In this document: positions 8,889 through 17,419 of the stretch, one piece after another
How the letters are laid out: every line of letters begins with the position of its first letter
Position numbering within the stretch: position 1 is the first letter of the stretch
Assembly: GCF_034355335.1 (NCBI RefSeq)
Contig: NZ_CP136422.1
Location: 387,001 to 451,000, forward strand
Direction of reading: 5' to 3'
Length of the DNA: 64,000 nucleotides
DNA from: Blautia coccoides
GTDB lineage: Bacteria > Bacillota > Clostridia > Lachnospirales > Lachnospiraceae
Made by a program: the position numbers and the translations under genes
Notes under the pieces: generated by a model
The model's input: the letters and a program-made list of their open reading frames with translations, nothing else
Database searches by the model: none
Told to the model about the DNA's origin: nothing

Positions 8889-9020
8889 GTAACTGTTCAT
8901 ACCTTTACAGTTACGAGCAAAAATCCATGCAAATTGCCTTTTTCCATGGGATTTTTGCCTGGCTGCTGAACGTTTTCTTACGGTCAGCGCAGTAAATGCG
9001 CAGACCTGCTGAATAGTTAC
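8889..9020. repeat. Dispersed palindromic repeat, copy 1
   Basis: An element of about 132 bases with inverted ends, GTAACTGTTC at 8889-8898 and GAATAGTTAC at 9011-9020. Inside are two nested hairpins: GCAAAAATCCATG against CATGGGATTTTTGC, and GGTC-A-GCGCA against TGCGC-A-GACC around GTAAA. A related copy lies at 10671-10797, and remnants occur near 25870 and 29816. It has no coding potential and ends about 70 bases before the ECF sigma start. It is likely a small non-autonomous or REP-like element; origin unknown. Confidence 0.55.
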
Positions 9021-9093
9021 GAAAAATTTCACATTTTCTGTGTAACGAATATTCCGTTTCCCGGATATATGAGTAAAGAGAGGTGAGGAAAAG

Positions 9094-9570
9094 ATGTTAG
9101 ACATGGATGTTATATACAGGGAATATGCAGACTCGGTATTTCGTTTTCTGATGACCCTGTGCCGTGAGGAGTGTACTGCAGAGGAGCTGACTCAGGAAAC
9201 TTTTTATCAGGCAGTGCGCTCAGCCCATAAGTATGACGGGACCTGCAAAGTGTCTACCTGGCTCTGTCAGATCGCAAAGCATCTGTGGTATCAGGAACTG
9301 GACAAGAGAAAGAGGAAGGGCACATCCATGCTGGAGGAAAGTATGGTTTCCCACAAGGCCGGGCCGGAGGATGAGCTTTGTATCAGAGAAGAGAAAATGG
9401 ATGTGTTTAAAAAAGTTCATATATTGGACGAGAATGCAAAGGAAGTGATGCTTCTGCGCATAACAGGTGCGTTTTCCTTCAAAGAAATAGGAGAGATATT
9501 CGGTAAAAATGAAAACTGGGCCCGTGTGACTTTTTACAGGGCAAAGCAGAAAATTGTGAAAGGAAGGTAA
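9094..9570 (+). CDS. ECF RNA polymerase sigma factor
   Basis: A 158-residue sigma-70 family protein with only regions 2 and 4. Region 2 includes AEELTQETFYQAV and STWLCQIAKHLWYQELDKRKR (core and -10 binding). Region 4 ends with FSFKEIGEIFGKNENWARVTFYRAKQKI (helix-turn-helix for -35 recognition). The start follows GAGGTGAGG. Four bases separate it from the anti-sigma gene. TGTAAC at 9041-9046 resembles an ECF -35 element and recurs at the same distance before the second ECF gene (56515), which suggests autoregulation. Strongly similar to 56563-57051. Confidence 0.93.
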   Translation: MLDMDVIYREYADSVFRFLMTLCREECTAEELTQETFYQAVRSAHKYDGTCKVSTWLCQIAKHLWYQELDKRKRKGTSMLEESMVSHKAGPEDELCIREEKMDVFKKVHILDENAKEVMLLRITGAFSFKEIGEIFGKNENWARVTFYRAKQKIVKGR

Positions 9571-9574
9571 GGCT

Positions 9575-10534
9575 ATGAAGTGTGAAATTATCAGGGATTT
9601 GCTCCCGAGCTATGTGGACGGACTCACCAGCGGGGAGAGTGACAGGGCGATAGAGGAACATCTGAGGGACTGCGGGGACTGCAGGGAGTATCTGGAGGAG
9701 ATGAAACAGGAAGTGCAGAAGCCGGAGATGATCCAGGCAAACAAGAAAGCGATCAGGCCCTTTAAGAAAATAAAAAAGGCCATCTGGAAGGCTGTGGGGC
9801 TGACAGTTCTCATATGCGCGCTTATCTTCGGAGGCCTCAGTGTCTATTATGGAAAGAGCTGGAACGTGAAATCCGGTGATGTAAAGATTTCCAAGGAATT
9901 TGTGGGTAAGATCGTGACAATTCGTTTTGTCCCGAAGGATAAAAATATACGTCTCTACGCAGAGGCAGAATCCCAGGACACCAATGTGATAACAGTCAGG
10001 GCCACCCGGGTGAATCCGCTGAATAAGCCAATCCACAGAAATGCATACTGCGGCTACACTTTTGTGGATGAAGAGACAGTTCTCACACCGGAGGGAAAGA
10101 AAGAACAGATTGCAGAGGGGGATGTTCTGAAGATACAGTACGGGGATAAGGCAGAGGAATATAGTCTGAAAGAACTGGCTGAGGAGGCGTGCAGGGAGAA
10201 GCTGGCGTCCTCTGAGAATGTGGAAATGACATATAAAAGGATGGATAATGGCATTGTATCTGTTGATTTTCAGCCCAAACTTGCGGGACTTACCCTGACA
10301 GCCGAAAGGAAAGGGGATTATGAAATAGAAATCATAGAGCACTATGACGAGACCGGGAATCTTCCGGACAACAGGGGTGTATCCTGCGGCTATACATTTT
10401 TGGACAGCAGTACCCTTCTGGGTGCTGACGGAGAACCGATGGAACTGACAGGGCAGGAAATGCTCACAGTGAAATATAGGGATAAGACAGAGCGGATTTC
10501 CTTAAAAAAGCTGGCAGAAGAGAATGCTCAGTAA
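9575..10534 (+). CDS. Zinc-finger anti-sigma factor, membrane-anchored
   Basis: A 319-residue partner of the preceding sigma factor. The N-terminal zinc-binding anti-sigma domain has C3, H29, C33 and C36 (H-x3-C-x2-C). One membrane helix lies at about 68-92. The extracytoplasmic part holds two copies of a module beginning CGYTF (about 150-205 and about 268-319), each with an acidic loop and an ending like SLKELAEE. The normal role is to hold the sigma factor at the membrane until a signal releases it. The duplicated sensor module is the unusual part. The second pair at 57041 lacks it. Confidence 0.88.
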   Translation: MKCEIIRDLLPSYVDGLTSGESDRAIEEHLRDCGDCREYLEEMKQEVQKPEMIQANKKAIRPFKKIKKAIWKAVGLTVLICALIFGGLSVYYGKSWNVKSGDVKISKEFVGKIVTIRFVPKDKNIRLYAEAESQDTNVITVRATRVNPLNKPIHRNAYCGYTFVDEETVLTPEGKKEQIAEGDVLKIQYGDKAEEYSLKELAEEACREKLASSENVEMTYKRMDNGIVSVDFQPKLAGLTLTAERKGDYEIEIIEHYDETGNLPDNRGVSCGYTFLDSSTLLGADGEPMELTGQEMLTVKYRDKTERISLKKLAEENAQ

Positions 10535-10549
10535 TGTGAAATACCATGG

Positions 10550-10586
10550 AAAATATCACCGGCGGGGTACTGACGGTGATATTTTT
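10550..10586 (+). terminator. Intrinsic terminator of the sigma/anti-sigma operon
   Basis: AAAATATCACCG (10550-10561) pairs with CGGTGATATTTTT (10574-10586) across a 12-base loop and ends in five T residues. Confidence 0.75.
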
Positions 10587-10670
10587 CAGTATATGGGAAG
10601 AAATAAACTTGTTTAAATGCTGCATATGTATACATCGTATATATAAAATGTGATAAAATATTTTAATAGA

Positions 10671-10797
10671 GACAGTTGTGCACAGCCTTTACAGTTACGG
10701 GCAAAAACCATGCAAAATCGTTTTTGGCGGGTTTGTCTGATATGCGGATATTTTCGGCGGGAATGATAAATGACGGGTATGCTGAATGGGTGCGAAC
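10671..10797. repeat. Dispersed palindromic repeat, degenerate copy 2
   Basis: It shares CTTTACAGTTACG, then GCAAAAA and CCATGCAAA, with copy 1 (8889-9020) in the same order. Its 3' end GCTGAATGGGTGCGAA aligns with copy 1's GCTGAATAGTTACGAA. The middle has diverged. Again it lies directly upstream of a start codon (10821). Confidence 0.45.
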
Positions 10798-10820
10798 GAA
10801 GTATAGATAGGAGGGATATC

Positions 10821-11117
10821 ATGGATGATAATAAATTTTCATTTGAGGAGGAACAGATACATCTTCTCAGAAAACAATTACTTGTATCAAAAATGATCGC
10901 TGTGCTGCTTGGAATCATAGCAATTGTATTGATCATCGTTGGTGTGGTGTTAGTTACAAATTTATCCGGCCTGGTGAACGAAGTGGAGCAGACATTAAAG
11001 ACGTTAAATGACACTGTTCTTCCCGCATTGGAGAATCTGGATATGGACAGCTTGAATGAAACAATCCAAAGATTGAGTGAAGCGCTCAAGCCGCTTTCCG
11101 GCTTGTTGGGTAGATAA
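10821..11117 (+). CDS. Small membrane protein with one helix and a coiled-coil tail
   Basis: 98 residues from ATG 10821, chosen because AGGAGGG precedes it; an upstream in-frame ATG at 10770 has no such site. There is a charged N-terminal stretch, one strong membrane helix (about 32-55, rich in Ile/Val/Leu), then an amphipathic tail (VEQTLKTLNDTV and NETIQRLSEAL) likely to form a coiled coil outside or along the membrane. I do not recognise the family. It may be co-transcribed with the glycosylase gene 30 bases downstream. Function unknown. Confidence 0.75.
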   Translation: MDDNKFSFEEEQIHLLRKQLLVSKMIAVLLGIIAIVLIIVGVVLVTNLSGLVNEVEQTLKTLNDTVLPALENLDMDSLNETIQRLSEALKPLSGLLGR

Positions 11118-11147
11118 GCAGGGAAAGGATAGATAGAAGGAGAAAGT

Positions 11148-11735
11148 ATGAGTGAAAGATGCACCTGGTGTGAGGATAACGGCATGTTACAAAAATACCA
11201 TGATGAGGAATGGGGAATTCCCCTTCATGATGACAAAAAGCAGTTTGAATTTTTAATGATGGAGGTTATGCAGTGTGGACTGAACTGGAATATGATGCTG
11301 AAAAAGCGCCACATTTTCCGCCAGTGTTTTGATGATTTTGATTATAAAAAAATTGCTGCATATGATGACAATAAAATACAGGAGATCATGGAAACACCGG
11401 GAATGATCCGTTCTATGAGGAAGATTCAGGCAGTGATCCACAATGCCGGCAGATTCCTGCAGATCATCCAAGAGTTCGGCAGTTTCGATACATATCTGTG
11501 GTCCTGGACAGAAGGAAAGGCCCTTATATACAGGAGTCACCAGTATGAAGGGGCAGCGAAAAATGAATTATCCGACGCAGTGAGCACGGATTTAAAGAAA
11601 AGAGGTTTTAAATATCTGGGCTCTATCACCGTATATTCTCATCTGCAGGCCTGCGGGATGATAAATGACCATAACCGGGAATGCTTTTTGTACCGTGAGA
11701 TATGTGACAATTATCCGGTAGAATATAAAGATTGA
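11148..11735 (+). CDS. tag: DNA-3-methyladenine glycosylase I
   Basis: A 195-residue base-excision repair enzyme that removes 3-methyladenine from DNA. The N-terminal RCTWCEDN...YHDEEWG and the C-terminal DHNRECF give the zinc-snap ligands C5, H18, H175 and C179 known in E. coli Tag. The helix-hairpin-helix core sits between (QCGLNWNMMLKKR, ETPGMIRSMRKIQAV). Length matches the family. The start follows GAAGGAGAA. It is an isolated repair gene with no adaptive-response partner nearby. Confidence 0.95.
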   Translation: MSERCTWCEDNGMLQKYHDEEWGIPLHDDKKQFEFLMMEVMQCGLNWNMMLKKRHIFRQCFDDFDYKKIAAYDDNKIQEIMETPGMIRSMRKIQAVIHNAGRFLQIIQEFGSFDTYLWSWTEGKALIYRSHQYEGAAKNELSDAVSTDLKKRGFKYLGSITVYSHLQACGMINDHNRECFLYREICDNYPVEYKD

Positions 11736-11971
11736 GGGCTGCGCTGACGGACAATGATTTCGGATGTGCCAGAACAATGCTCCGGGATCAGGGATTCAGA
11801 GACCTGCTGTCCAGCCGCTTCAATTGGAAGGCAGCGTTGAAGGTGATGATGTATCTGTCGGCAATGAATGTGAGCTTTTATTTGTTGAAATACATAAAGC
11901 GGGCTGCAAAAAACGGGAACCAGCATATCCCAGTGTGCCAAGTATCTGCCGGAAGACAGTTAAGACACACT

Positions 11972-13297
11972 TCAGGAATTGCCGGTTCCCGTTTTTGTCA
12001 GTTCTATCTGGAAACATGCGCCACCGCCAGGAGTATCCACCAGGATCAGACGGCATTTTAACTGATGAGCCAGTTCACTGGCAATGGACAGACCAAGTCC
12101 GAAGTGTTCTTTCTTGCTCCGGGAGGGATCTGCTTTGTAAAAGCGTCGGAATACGGCCTCTTTTTGGTCATCCGGGATTCCCGGCCCATGGTCTGTGACG
12201 GACAAGATAATATGGCGCCCGGACTGGCAGGCTGCCAGCTCTATTAATTGTTTTTCTCCTGACTGAGGCTTTCCGTAAGTCATGGCATTTTCCAACAGAA
12301 TGGATAAGAGCTGATATAAATACGCCGAATCAGAGAGAACAGGGGGAAGGATGTCATCCGGCATATGAAGCTGCAGGGAAATCCCCTTCTGCCGGCATAC
12401 TGTCTCAAAGGATTCAAAGAGTCTGAGCAGCAGGGCATCGGCCTCTACTTCCTCCAGTTTTTTTGTGAGAGTTCCCGAATCTGAGGAGGCCAGAAGCAGC
12501 AGGTCACGGATGAGTTTTCCCGCACGGCTGCATTCCCGTCGTATGATTTGTGACATGGGGGCAGTCTGTTCCGGATTCTCTTCTATGACAGAGGCACTGG
12601 TCTGGATGACAGACAGGGGAGAACGCAGTTCATGGGAGGCGGCAGATATAAAATCCGTCTGTCTCTGCTGGTATTCTGCAATGGGCTTCATGGCACGTCC
12701 AAGGATCAGCCGGGCAGCCAGATAAAGGGCCGCGAATCCGGCCAGATCCAGCAACAAAAAGAAGACTCCAAGCGAAAGACTCTTTTCACCAAGTTCCGTG
12801 ATATCCTGCAACAGTACCAGAGATTTGTAAACGCTGCCGCCGGGCATCTGGATCACGACTGCCTGGTAGGTATCCCCCTCTTCCCCCCGAATATGCATGA
12901 CGGAAGTTTTCTGCATAGAGTTGGAAAGCGGAGAGCGGGTGATATCCACATTTTCCTCGAGCGCCTGTTTTTTTGCCTTTTTGATCAGGGTATCACGGTT
13001 GGTAGCCGGTTCCCAGGAGCCGGGAAAGAAAAGGGGAGTCCTGTTTTCTTCTATATGAATGATGAGCTTGTTGTCTGCCTCCATTACGGCAAGCCAGTTA
13101 TCTGAAAAATAGATATCTGCCTCCAGTTTATTGGAGAGTTCCAGCAGATAGTTCTGGAACAGGTTTTCCTGCTGAACCTGATACAGATGGTTCTGGTATA
13201 TCCAGACGATCAGAAAAATGACAGTCAGGATCAGGCTGGTGGTTCCTGCAAAGAGCAGGGTCAGACGTCTTCGGAAGGTAGTCAGCATGGCGGACAC
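11972..13297 (-). CDS. Sensor histidine kinase (HisKA/HATPase)
   Basis: A 441-residue two-pass membrane kinase. Helices lie at about 10-33 and about 175-200 and flank an extracellular sensor of about 140 residues. Then come the H-box SAASHELRSPLSVIQTS, the N-box SILLENAMTYG, the G1 box DHGPGIP and the G2 box GLGLSIASEL. The start overlaps the stop of the preceding response regulator by 16 bases. The system is divergent from the solute-binding/permease/MacAB-like operon that begins at 14332, its most likely target. The ligand is unknown. Confidence 0.92.
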   Translation of the reverse strand: MSAMLTTFRRRLTLLFAGTTSLILTVIFLIVWIYQNHLYQVQQENLFQNYLLELSNKLEADIYFSDNWLAVMEADNKLIIHIEENRTPLFFPGSWEPATNRDTLIKKAKKQALEENVDITRSPLSNSMQKTSVMHIRGEEGDTYQAVVIQMPGGSVYKSLVLLQDITELGEKSLSLGVFFLLLDLAGFAALYLAARLILGRAMKPIAEYQQRQTDFISAASHELRSPLSVIQTSASVIEENPEQTAPMSQIIRRECSRAGKLIRDLLLLASSDSGTLTKKLEEVEADALLLRLFESFETVCRQKGISLQLHMPDDILPPVLSDSAYLYQLLSILLENAMTYGKPQSGEKQLIELAACQSGRHIILSVTDHGPGIPDDQKEAVFRRFYKADPSRSKKEHFGLGLSIASELAHQLKCRLILVDTPGGGACFQIELTKTGTGNS

Positions 13298-13962
13298 TCC
13301 AATCGGTAGCCGATGCCATGCGCGGTTGAGACCCGGACACGGCTTTTCAGTTTTTTCAGTATTTTGCGGAGATAATAAATATAGGTATCCAGATTGCCGT
13401 CCTCCACTTCCCCGTCAGGCCCCCATACTCTGGAATACAGCATTTGCCTGGAAATGGTCTGGTCCGGGTTCTGCATAAAATACTCCATCAGCATGGATTC
13501 CCTGCGGGAAAGCTGCTGGGTATTGGGTCCGCAGGTCAGCTTCAGTGTTGTGGTATTGTATACCAGGTCGCCGTATTCCATATTTTGGTGGTCCTCAATA
13601 GGCTGGGGGCGCCGTATCAGTGCTCGGATACGGGCCATCAGTTCTTCAATGTCGTATGGCTTTACAATATAGTCATCAGCTCCGCAGTCCAACCCGGCAA
13701 TCCTCTCCGGCACCGCGTCTATGGCGGTTGCCAGGATAACAGGGGTTGTGATCTCATTACTTCTTATGAGTTTTAAAAGAGACAGCCCATCCATCCCCGG
13801 CAGCATGCGGTCTAAAATGATCAGATTGTAGACAGGCTGTAGGGCATAATAGAGCGCATCTGTTCCGGTCAGGCAGATATCTGTCTGATATCCCGCTTTT
13901 TCTAAGGAAATTTTCAGCACATGGCAAAGTTCCTGGTCATCCTCTATCAATAAAATCCGCAT
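13282..13962 (-). CDS. OmpR/PhoB-family response regulator
   Basis: 226 residues from ATG 13962 (MRILLIEDD), chosen over an upstream in-frame ATG at 14010 because it gives the canonical receiver start and follows an AGGAA site. The receiver has E7-D8-D9, phospho-acceptor D51 (IILDRMLPG) and a Lys in IVKPYD. The C-terminal winged helix includes LSRRESMLMEYFM and DTYIYYLRKILKKL. It is translationally coupled to the kinase that follows. Confidence 0.93.
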   Translation of the reverse strand: MRILLIEDDQELCHVLKISLEKAGYQTDICLTGTDALYYALQPVYNLIILDRMLPGMDGLSLLKLIRSNEITTPVILATAIDAVPERIAGLDCGADDYIVKPYDIEELMARIRALIRRPQPIEDHQNMEYGDLVYNTTTLKLTCGPNTQQLSRRESMLMEYFMQNPDQTISRQMLYSRVWGPDGEVEDGNLDTYIYYLRKILKKLKSRVRVSTAHGIGYRLECPPC

Positions 13963-14219
13963 TAATAATAATTCCTTTCCATATTGTGATAATGATTTTT
14001 TTATTATCAAAGGTGTTTTGTCTTCCTGCAGTTATTATATAATTACTATTTACGGGCTGCTGTCCCGGGAGGTGATTTCTCAAGGGGACGCTGTGCGATG
14101 CGCAGCAAAATCCGGAGTCGGCCGGCACCAAAATTTAATTCATTGCATTTCATACCAAAAGGGTGCAACACACTCCAAAGCGCAGTTCTGCGAATAATAG
14201 TATTATTATACCATTCATT

Positions 14220-14270
14220 TCTCAAAAAAATCTTTAAAAATTCATGGAGTTCTTAAAAGTTTTTTTGAGA
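14220..14270. promoter_or_regulatory. A/T-rich inverted repeat in the divergent control region
   Basis: The 369-base gap between the response regulator and the lipoprotein gene contains a perfect 11-base inverted repeat, TCTCAAAAAAA (14220-14230) and TTTTTTTGAGA (14260-14270). Within it are two similar direct half-sites, TCTTTAAAA and TCTTAAAAG, about 20 bases apart, the layout expected of an OmpR-type operator. The rest of the gap shows nothing I can name. Confidence 0.35.
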
Positions 14271-14331
14271 TTTTCCTGATATGCTGATAGATGAAGGGGC
14301 CGGAAGCACCGGCAGAGAGGAGTTATCATAA

Positions 14332-16587
14332 ATGAAATGGAGAAAAATACTGGCCGCAGGGATGGGTCTTGTATTGGCAGCAGGGCTGATATCAGGATGC
14401 GGAGGCCAAAAAAAGGAAACAGGTAACGGAAAGAAAGATAATCAGGAAAAGGCCATGGGCCGCTATGTGGAGGAGGACTTAAAGCCGCCTGTACAGGATG
14501 GAGAAACCCCTCTGGGCGCATATAAAAAGGATGGAATCCTCTATTTGTATACTTCAGGAGGCAGCCAGGATTCAGATGTAAAATACTATTCTTATCAATA
14601 TAAGGATGGACAATGGTCAGATGCGCAGGAGGAAACCGCCCTGACTAATGTGGCATCTGATTTTTGGATGAATTATCTGGGGTATGGACAGGACGGAAAT
14701 GTGTACGCAATGGGGGCACCGATTAACCCAACGGATGAGATACCCTACGGATGGCATATATTTAAAAATACCCAGGGCGGAGATACATGGGAAGATGTCA
14801 CTCCTGAGAATCTTACAAAGGCTGATAAAAATGGTATTGCTGCAAACATGACGGATGTGGATGCACTGGCGGATGGGAGTTTGTGTGTAGCAAACGGCAG
14901 TACAGGACAAGCTGAAATCTATAAAGACGGAGAAAAGGTTTTCTCTGTTGATATGGAACCAATGATGTCAAACTTCCAGAACACCATCAGCGCCTCGCCG
15001 AACCGGCTTGCTGTGACGGCAAAGGATGGAAAAAGTGTTACTTTTTATAACACAGACGATTTTTCAAAGGCAGGCAGCGCGTCGCTTACAAAAAAAGGAG
15101 AATCCTTTAACCTTACCCCGGGTACCGACGGAACATGGTACTGTCTGACGGGAAGCGGGATCGTACGTTTCCAGGAAACAGGGGATCTTATGGAGACGCT
15201 GCTTGACGGCTCCTATGGAAAGATGGGAGCAACGGGAGTCAGCGTTGTGTCATTCTTCTGTGGGGATGATGATGATTTTTATACTTTATATAATGAGTAT
15301 GACAAAGGCGGTCTGTTCATGGCCCGCTATACTTATAAAAAGGATATGCCGGTTTCAGCGGATGACACCCTTACGGTCTATGGGCTAAAAGAAAATAAGA
15401 CAGTACAGCAGGCGATCAGCCTGTTCCAGACCCAGAACCCTGATGTAAAGGTGGATTACAGCTATGCAGTGGGAGAACACGAAAAACCAACCTCTGATGA
15501 TATCCGCAATCTGAACACAGAACTTTTGGGCGGAAACGGGGCCGATGTGCTGATCTTAGACCGTCTGCCTGTGGATTCCTATATAGAAAAAGGTGTTCTG
15601 GCGGATATCAGCAGTCTGAGGGATGAACTGGTAAAAGACAGCGGTATGCTGGAGAATGTGGCGGGAGCACTGGAAAGAGACGGCAAGGTTTACGGACTGC
15701 CGGCCCGCATCGGGGTACCTGTCATGGCCTCAAAGGATGACACTGACAAGGCACTTGAGAGCATTGAGGCCCTGACCTCTTATCTGCGTGAGAATCCCCA
15801 GGTCCAGGTGTTGGGAGACGCTGTACACACCTATGCTGCAGAGACTTTGCTTGCTGTCATGTACCAGGAACTTGTAAAAGATGACGGAAGTATTGATGAA
15901 GAGAAGATGGCAGAGTTTATTGATGACTATCTGCAGATCTGCGAAAATATAGATACAAAGCTTCTGGAAGAATCCGTGGGGTATGATCCCGAAGATACAG
16001 GGGACCGGAACATATATTTCTCAACAGGCTATTTTAGCAGATATAAAGAAGGGACAGTATCCTTATATGAGCTTCAGGGATACAGCAGTATGATGTACCC
16101 TGCCTATAGTATCAATACAGCGGGAATCCAGCCAAAGGCAGTCAACAGCAGCTATGTACCATATACAATAGCAGGGATCAATGCGTCATCCAAACAGCAG
16201 GAAACGGCTGAACTGTTTATCAAAGCGCTGATGTCCGACGATGTGCAGGGCAGTGACACACGGGACGGTTATCCTGTTACGGAGAGTGCATTCAGCAATT
16301 TGTTGGCATATGCGGATACAGACACAGCACAGAAGGAACAGATAGTCAGCTCCTATAAAGATTTCAAGACAGGGGAAGAAATTATGGAAGAGTATGGGAA
16401 TGCTGACGGACAGACTCTTCAGATCTATCTGGACTTGATACGCACGCTGGATAAGCCGTTTATTCCCAACCAGACACTGTTTGACACTGTCCTGGAGGAA
16501 ATGGAGAAATGTTATGAGGGGACCGAGACATCTGCGGAAGCGGCAAAGGCAATTGGACAGAAAATGGACACCTACCTGTCAGAATAA
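14332..16587 (+). CDS. Large extracellular solute-binding lipoprotein
   Basis: 751 residues. The signal peptide ends in the lipobox ISGC with lipidated C23. Residues about 50-340 form beta-rich repeats (YLYTSGG, TVYAMGAP-like strands, GTDGTWYCL) that resemble a propeller. A family-1 type sugar-binding domain then starts near 346 (LTVYGLKENKTVQQAISLFQ) and includes ADVLILDRLPV and AGINASSKQQETAELFIKAL. Ordinary binding proteins are about 430 residues, so the N-terminal half is an extra domain. Two sugar-type permeases follow, the first overlapping its end. Confidence 0.88.
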   Translation: MKWRKILAAGMGLVLAAGLISGCGGQKKETGNGKKDNQEKAMGRYVEEDLKPPVQDGETPLGAYKKDGILYLYTSGGSQDSDVKYYSYQYKDGQWSDAQEETALTNVASDFWMNYLGYGQDGNVYAMGAPINPTDEIPYGWHIFKNTQGGDTWEDVTPENLTKADKNGIAANMTDVDALADGSLCVANGSTGQAEIYKDGEKVFSVDMEPMMSNFQNTISASPNRLAVTAKDGKSVTFYNTDDFSKAGSASLTKKGESFNLTPGTDGTWYCLTGSGIVRFQETGDLMETLLDGSYGKMGATGVSVVSFFCGDDDDFYTLYNEYDKGGLFMARYTYKKDMPVSADDTLTVYGLKENKTVQQAISLFQTQNPDVKVDYSYAVGEHEKPTSDDIRNLNTELLGGNGADVLILDRLPVDSYIEKGVLADISSLRDELVKDSGMLENVAGALERDGKVYGLPARIGVPVMASKDDTDKALESIEALTSYLRENPQVQVLGDAVHTYAAETLLAVMYQELVKDDGSIDEEKMAEFIDDYLQICENIDTKLLEESVGYDPEDTGDRNIYFSTGYFSRYKEGTVSLYELQGYSSMMYPAYSINTAGIQPKAVNSSYVPYTIAGINASSKQQETAELFIKALMSDDVQGSDTRDGYPVTESAFSNLLAYADTDTAQKEQIVSSYKDFKTGEEIMEEYGNADGQTLQIYLDLIRTLDKPFIPNQTLFDTVLEEMEKCYEGTETSAEAAKAIGQKMDTYLSE

Positions 16588-17419
16588 AACAGCATACGCG
16601 TTTCTGATGCCCAGCCTGCTGGGGCTGCTGGCATTTGTCCTTCTGCCTTTTGGGGATGTGATACGCCGTTCCTTTTTTCAGGCAGTGGGAGGACTGTTTG
16701 TAGGGCTTGATAATTACAGGGAGGTACTGGAAAACAGTGCCTTCCGGCAGGCCCTTGGCAATACGCTGCAGTTTCTCTGCATCTGTCTCCCTTTGCTTTT
16801 GAGCCTGTCATTTCTGGCCGCTGTTTTTCTGAACAGTATTACCGGGTTTGCCAGGATACTGCGGGCGGGTTTTCTCCTGCCCATGGCAATTCCTGTGGCA
16901 TCGGTTGTGGTCTTTTGGAAACTTCTGTTTGACCAGAAGGGCGTAGTCAATCAGATTTTGGAAATGCTGCATCTGACAGGGCAGGATTGGATGAATACGG
17001 GGTACGCTTTTTGGATCCTGGTAGGTTCCTACTTATGGAAGAATATGGGGTATGACATTGTGTTGTGGATCGCAGCCCTGTCCGCTATTGGGGAGGAGCA
17101 GTATGAGGCAGCCAGAGTCAGCGGTGCCGGTGCATTTCAGTGTTTTCGGTATATTACACTGCCGCAGATGAAAAGCAGTGTTTTCCTCATCGGAGTCCTG
17201 TCTTTTGTAAATGCGTTCCGGGTATTCCGGGAGGCATATCTGATTGCGGGGGACTATCCCCATGAAAGTATTTATATGCTGCAGCATTTGTTCAACAACT
17301 GGTTTACAAAACTGGACATACAAAAGATGAGTGCTGCGGCAGTTTTAATGGCAATTGCAGTGAGTGTGATCCTGGTGTTGGTAGAATGGTGGAATGAAAG
17401 GCAGGAAGATCGTGAATAA
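16514..17419 (+). CDS. ABC sugar-type permease (MalF-like)
   Basis: About 301 residues with six membrane helices and the EAA loop EQYEAARVSGAGAFQCFRYITLP that docks the ATPase. The start is uncertain. ATG 16514 follows GGAG and overlaps the lipoprotein gene by 74 bases. TTG 16553 or another codon nearer YAFLMPSLLG would give a more usual N-terminus. It pairs with the MalG-like permease, overlapping it by 26 bases. No ATPase is encoded in the operon, so a shared MsmX/UgpC-type ATPase elsewhere is expected. Confidence 0.87.
   Translation: MRGPRHLRKRQRQLDRKWTPTCQNKTAYAFLMPSLLGLLAFVLLPFGDVIRRSFFQAVGGLFVGLDNYREVLENSAFRQALGNTLQFLCICLPLLLSLSFLAAVFLNSITGFARILRAGFLLPMAIPVASVVVFWKLLFDQKGVVNQILEMLHLTGQDWMNTGYAFWILVGSYLWKNMGYDIVLWIAALSAIGEEQYEAARVSGAGAFQCFRYITLPQMKSSVFLIGVLSFVNAFRVFREAYLIAGDYPHESIYMLQHLFNNWFTKLDIQKMSAAAVLMAIAVSVILVLVEWWNERQEDRE

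Noticed and set aside
9479..10342. Long minus-strand open frame (287 codons) opposite the sigma/anti-sigma genes
   Set aside because: It is the antisense of two clearly recognised genes, has no ribosome site and no family-like sequence.
11736..11996. Possible gene or terminator in the gap between tag and the histidine kinase
   Set aside because: Open frames there (for example 11732-12061) lack a ribosome site and family similarity and run into the kinase gene. The inverted repeat AAACGGGAACC/GGTTCCCGTTT has a loop of over 60 bases, too long for a convincing terminator.
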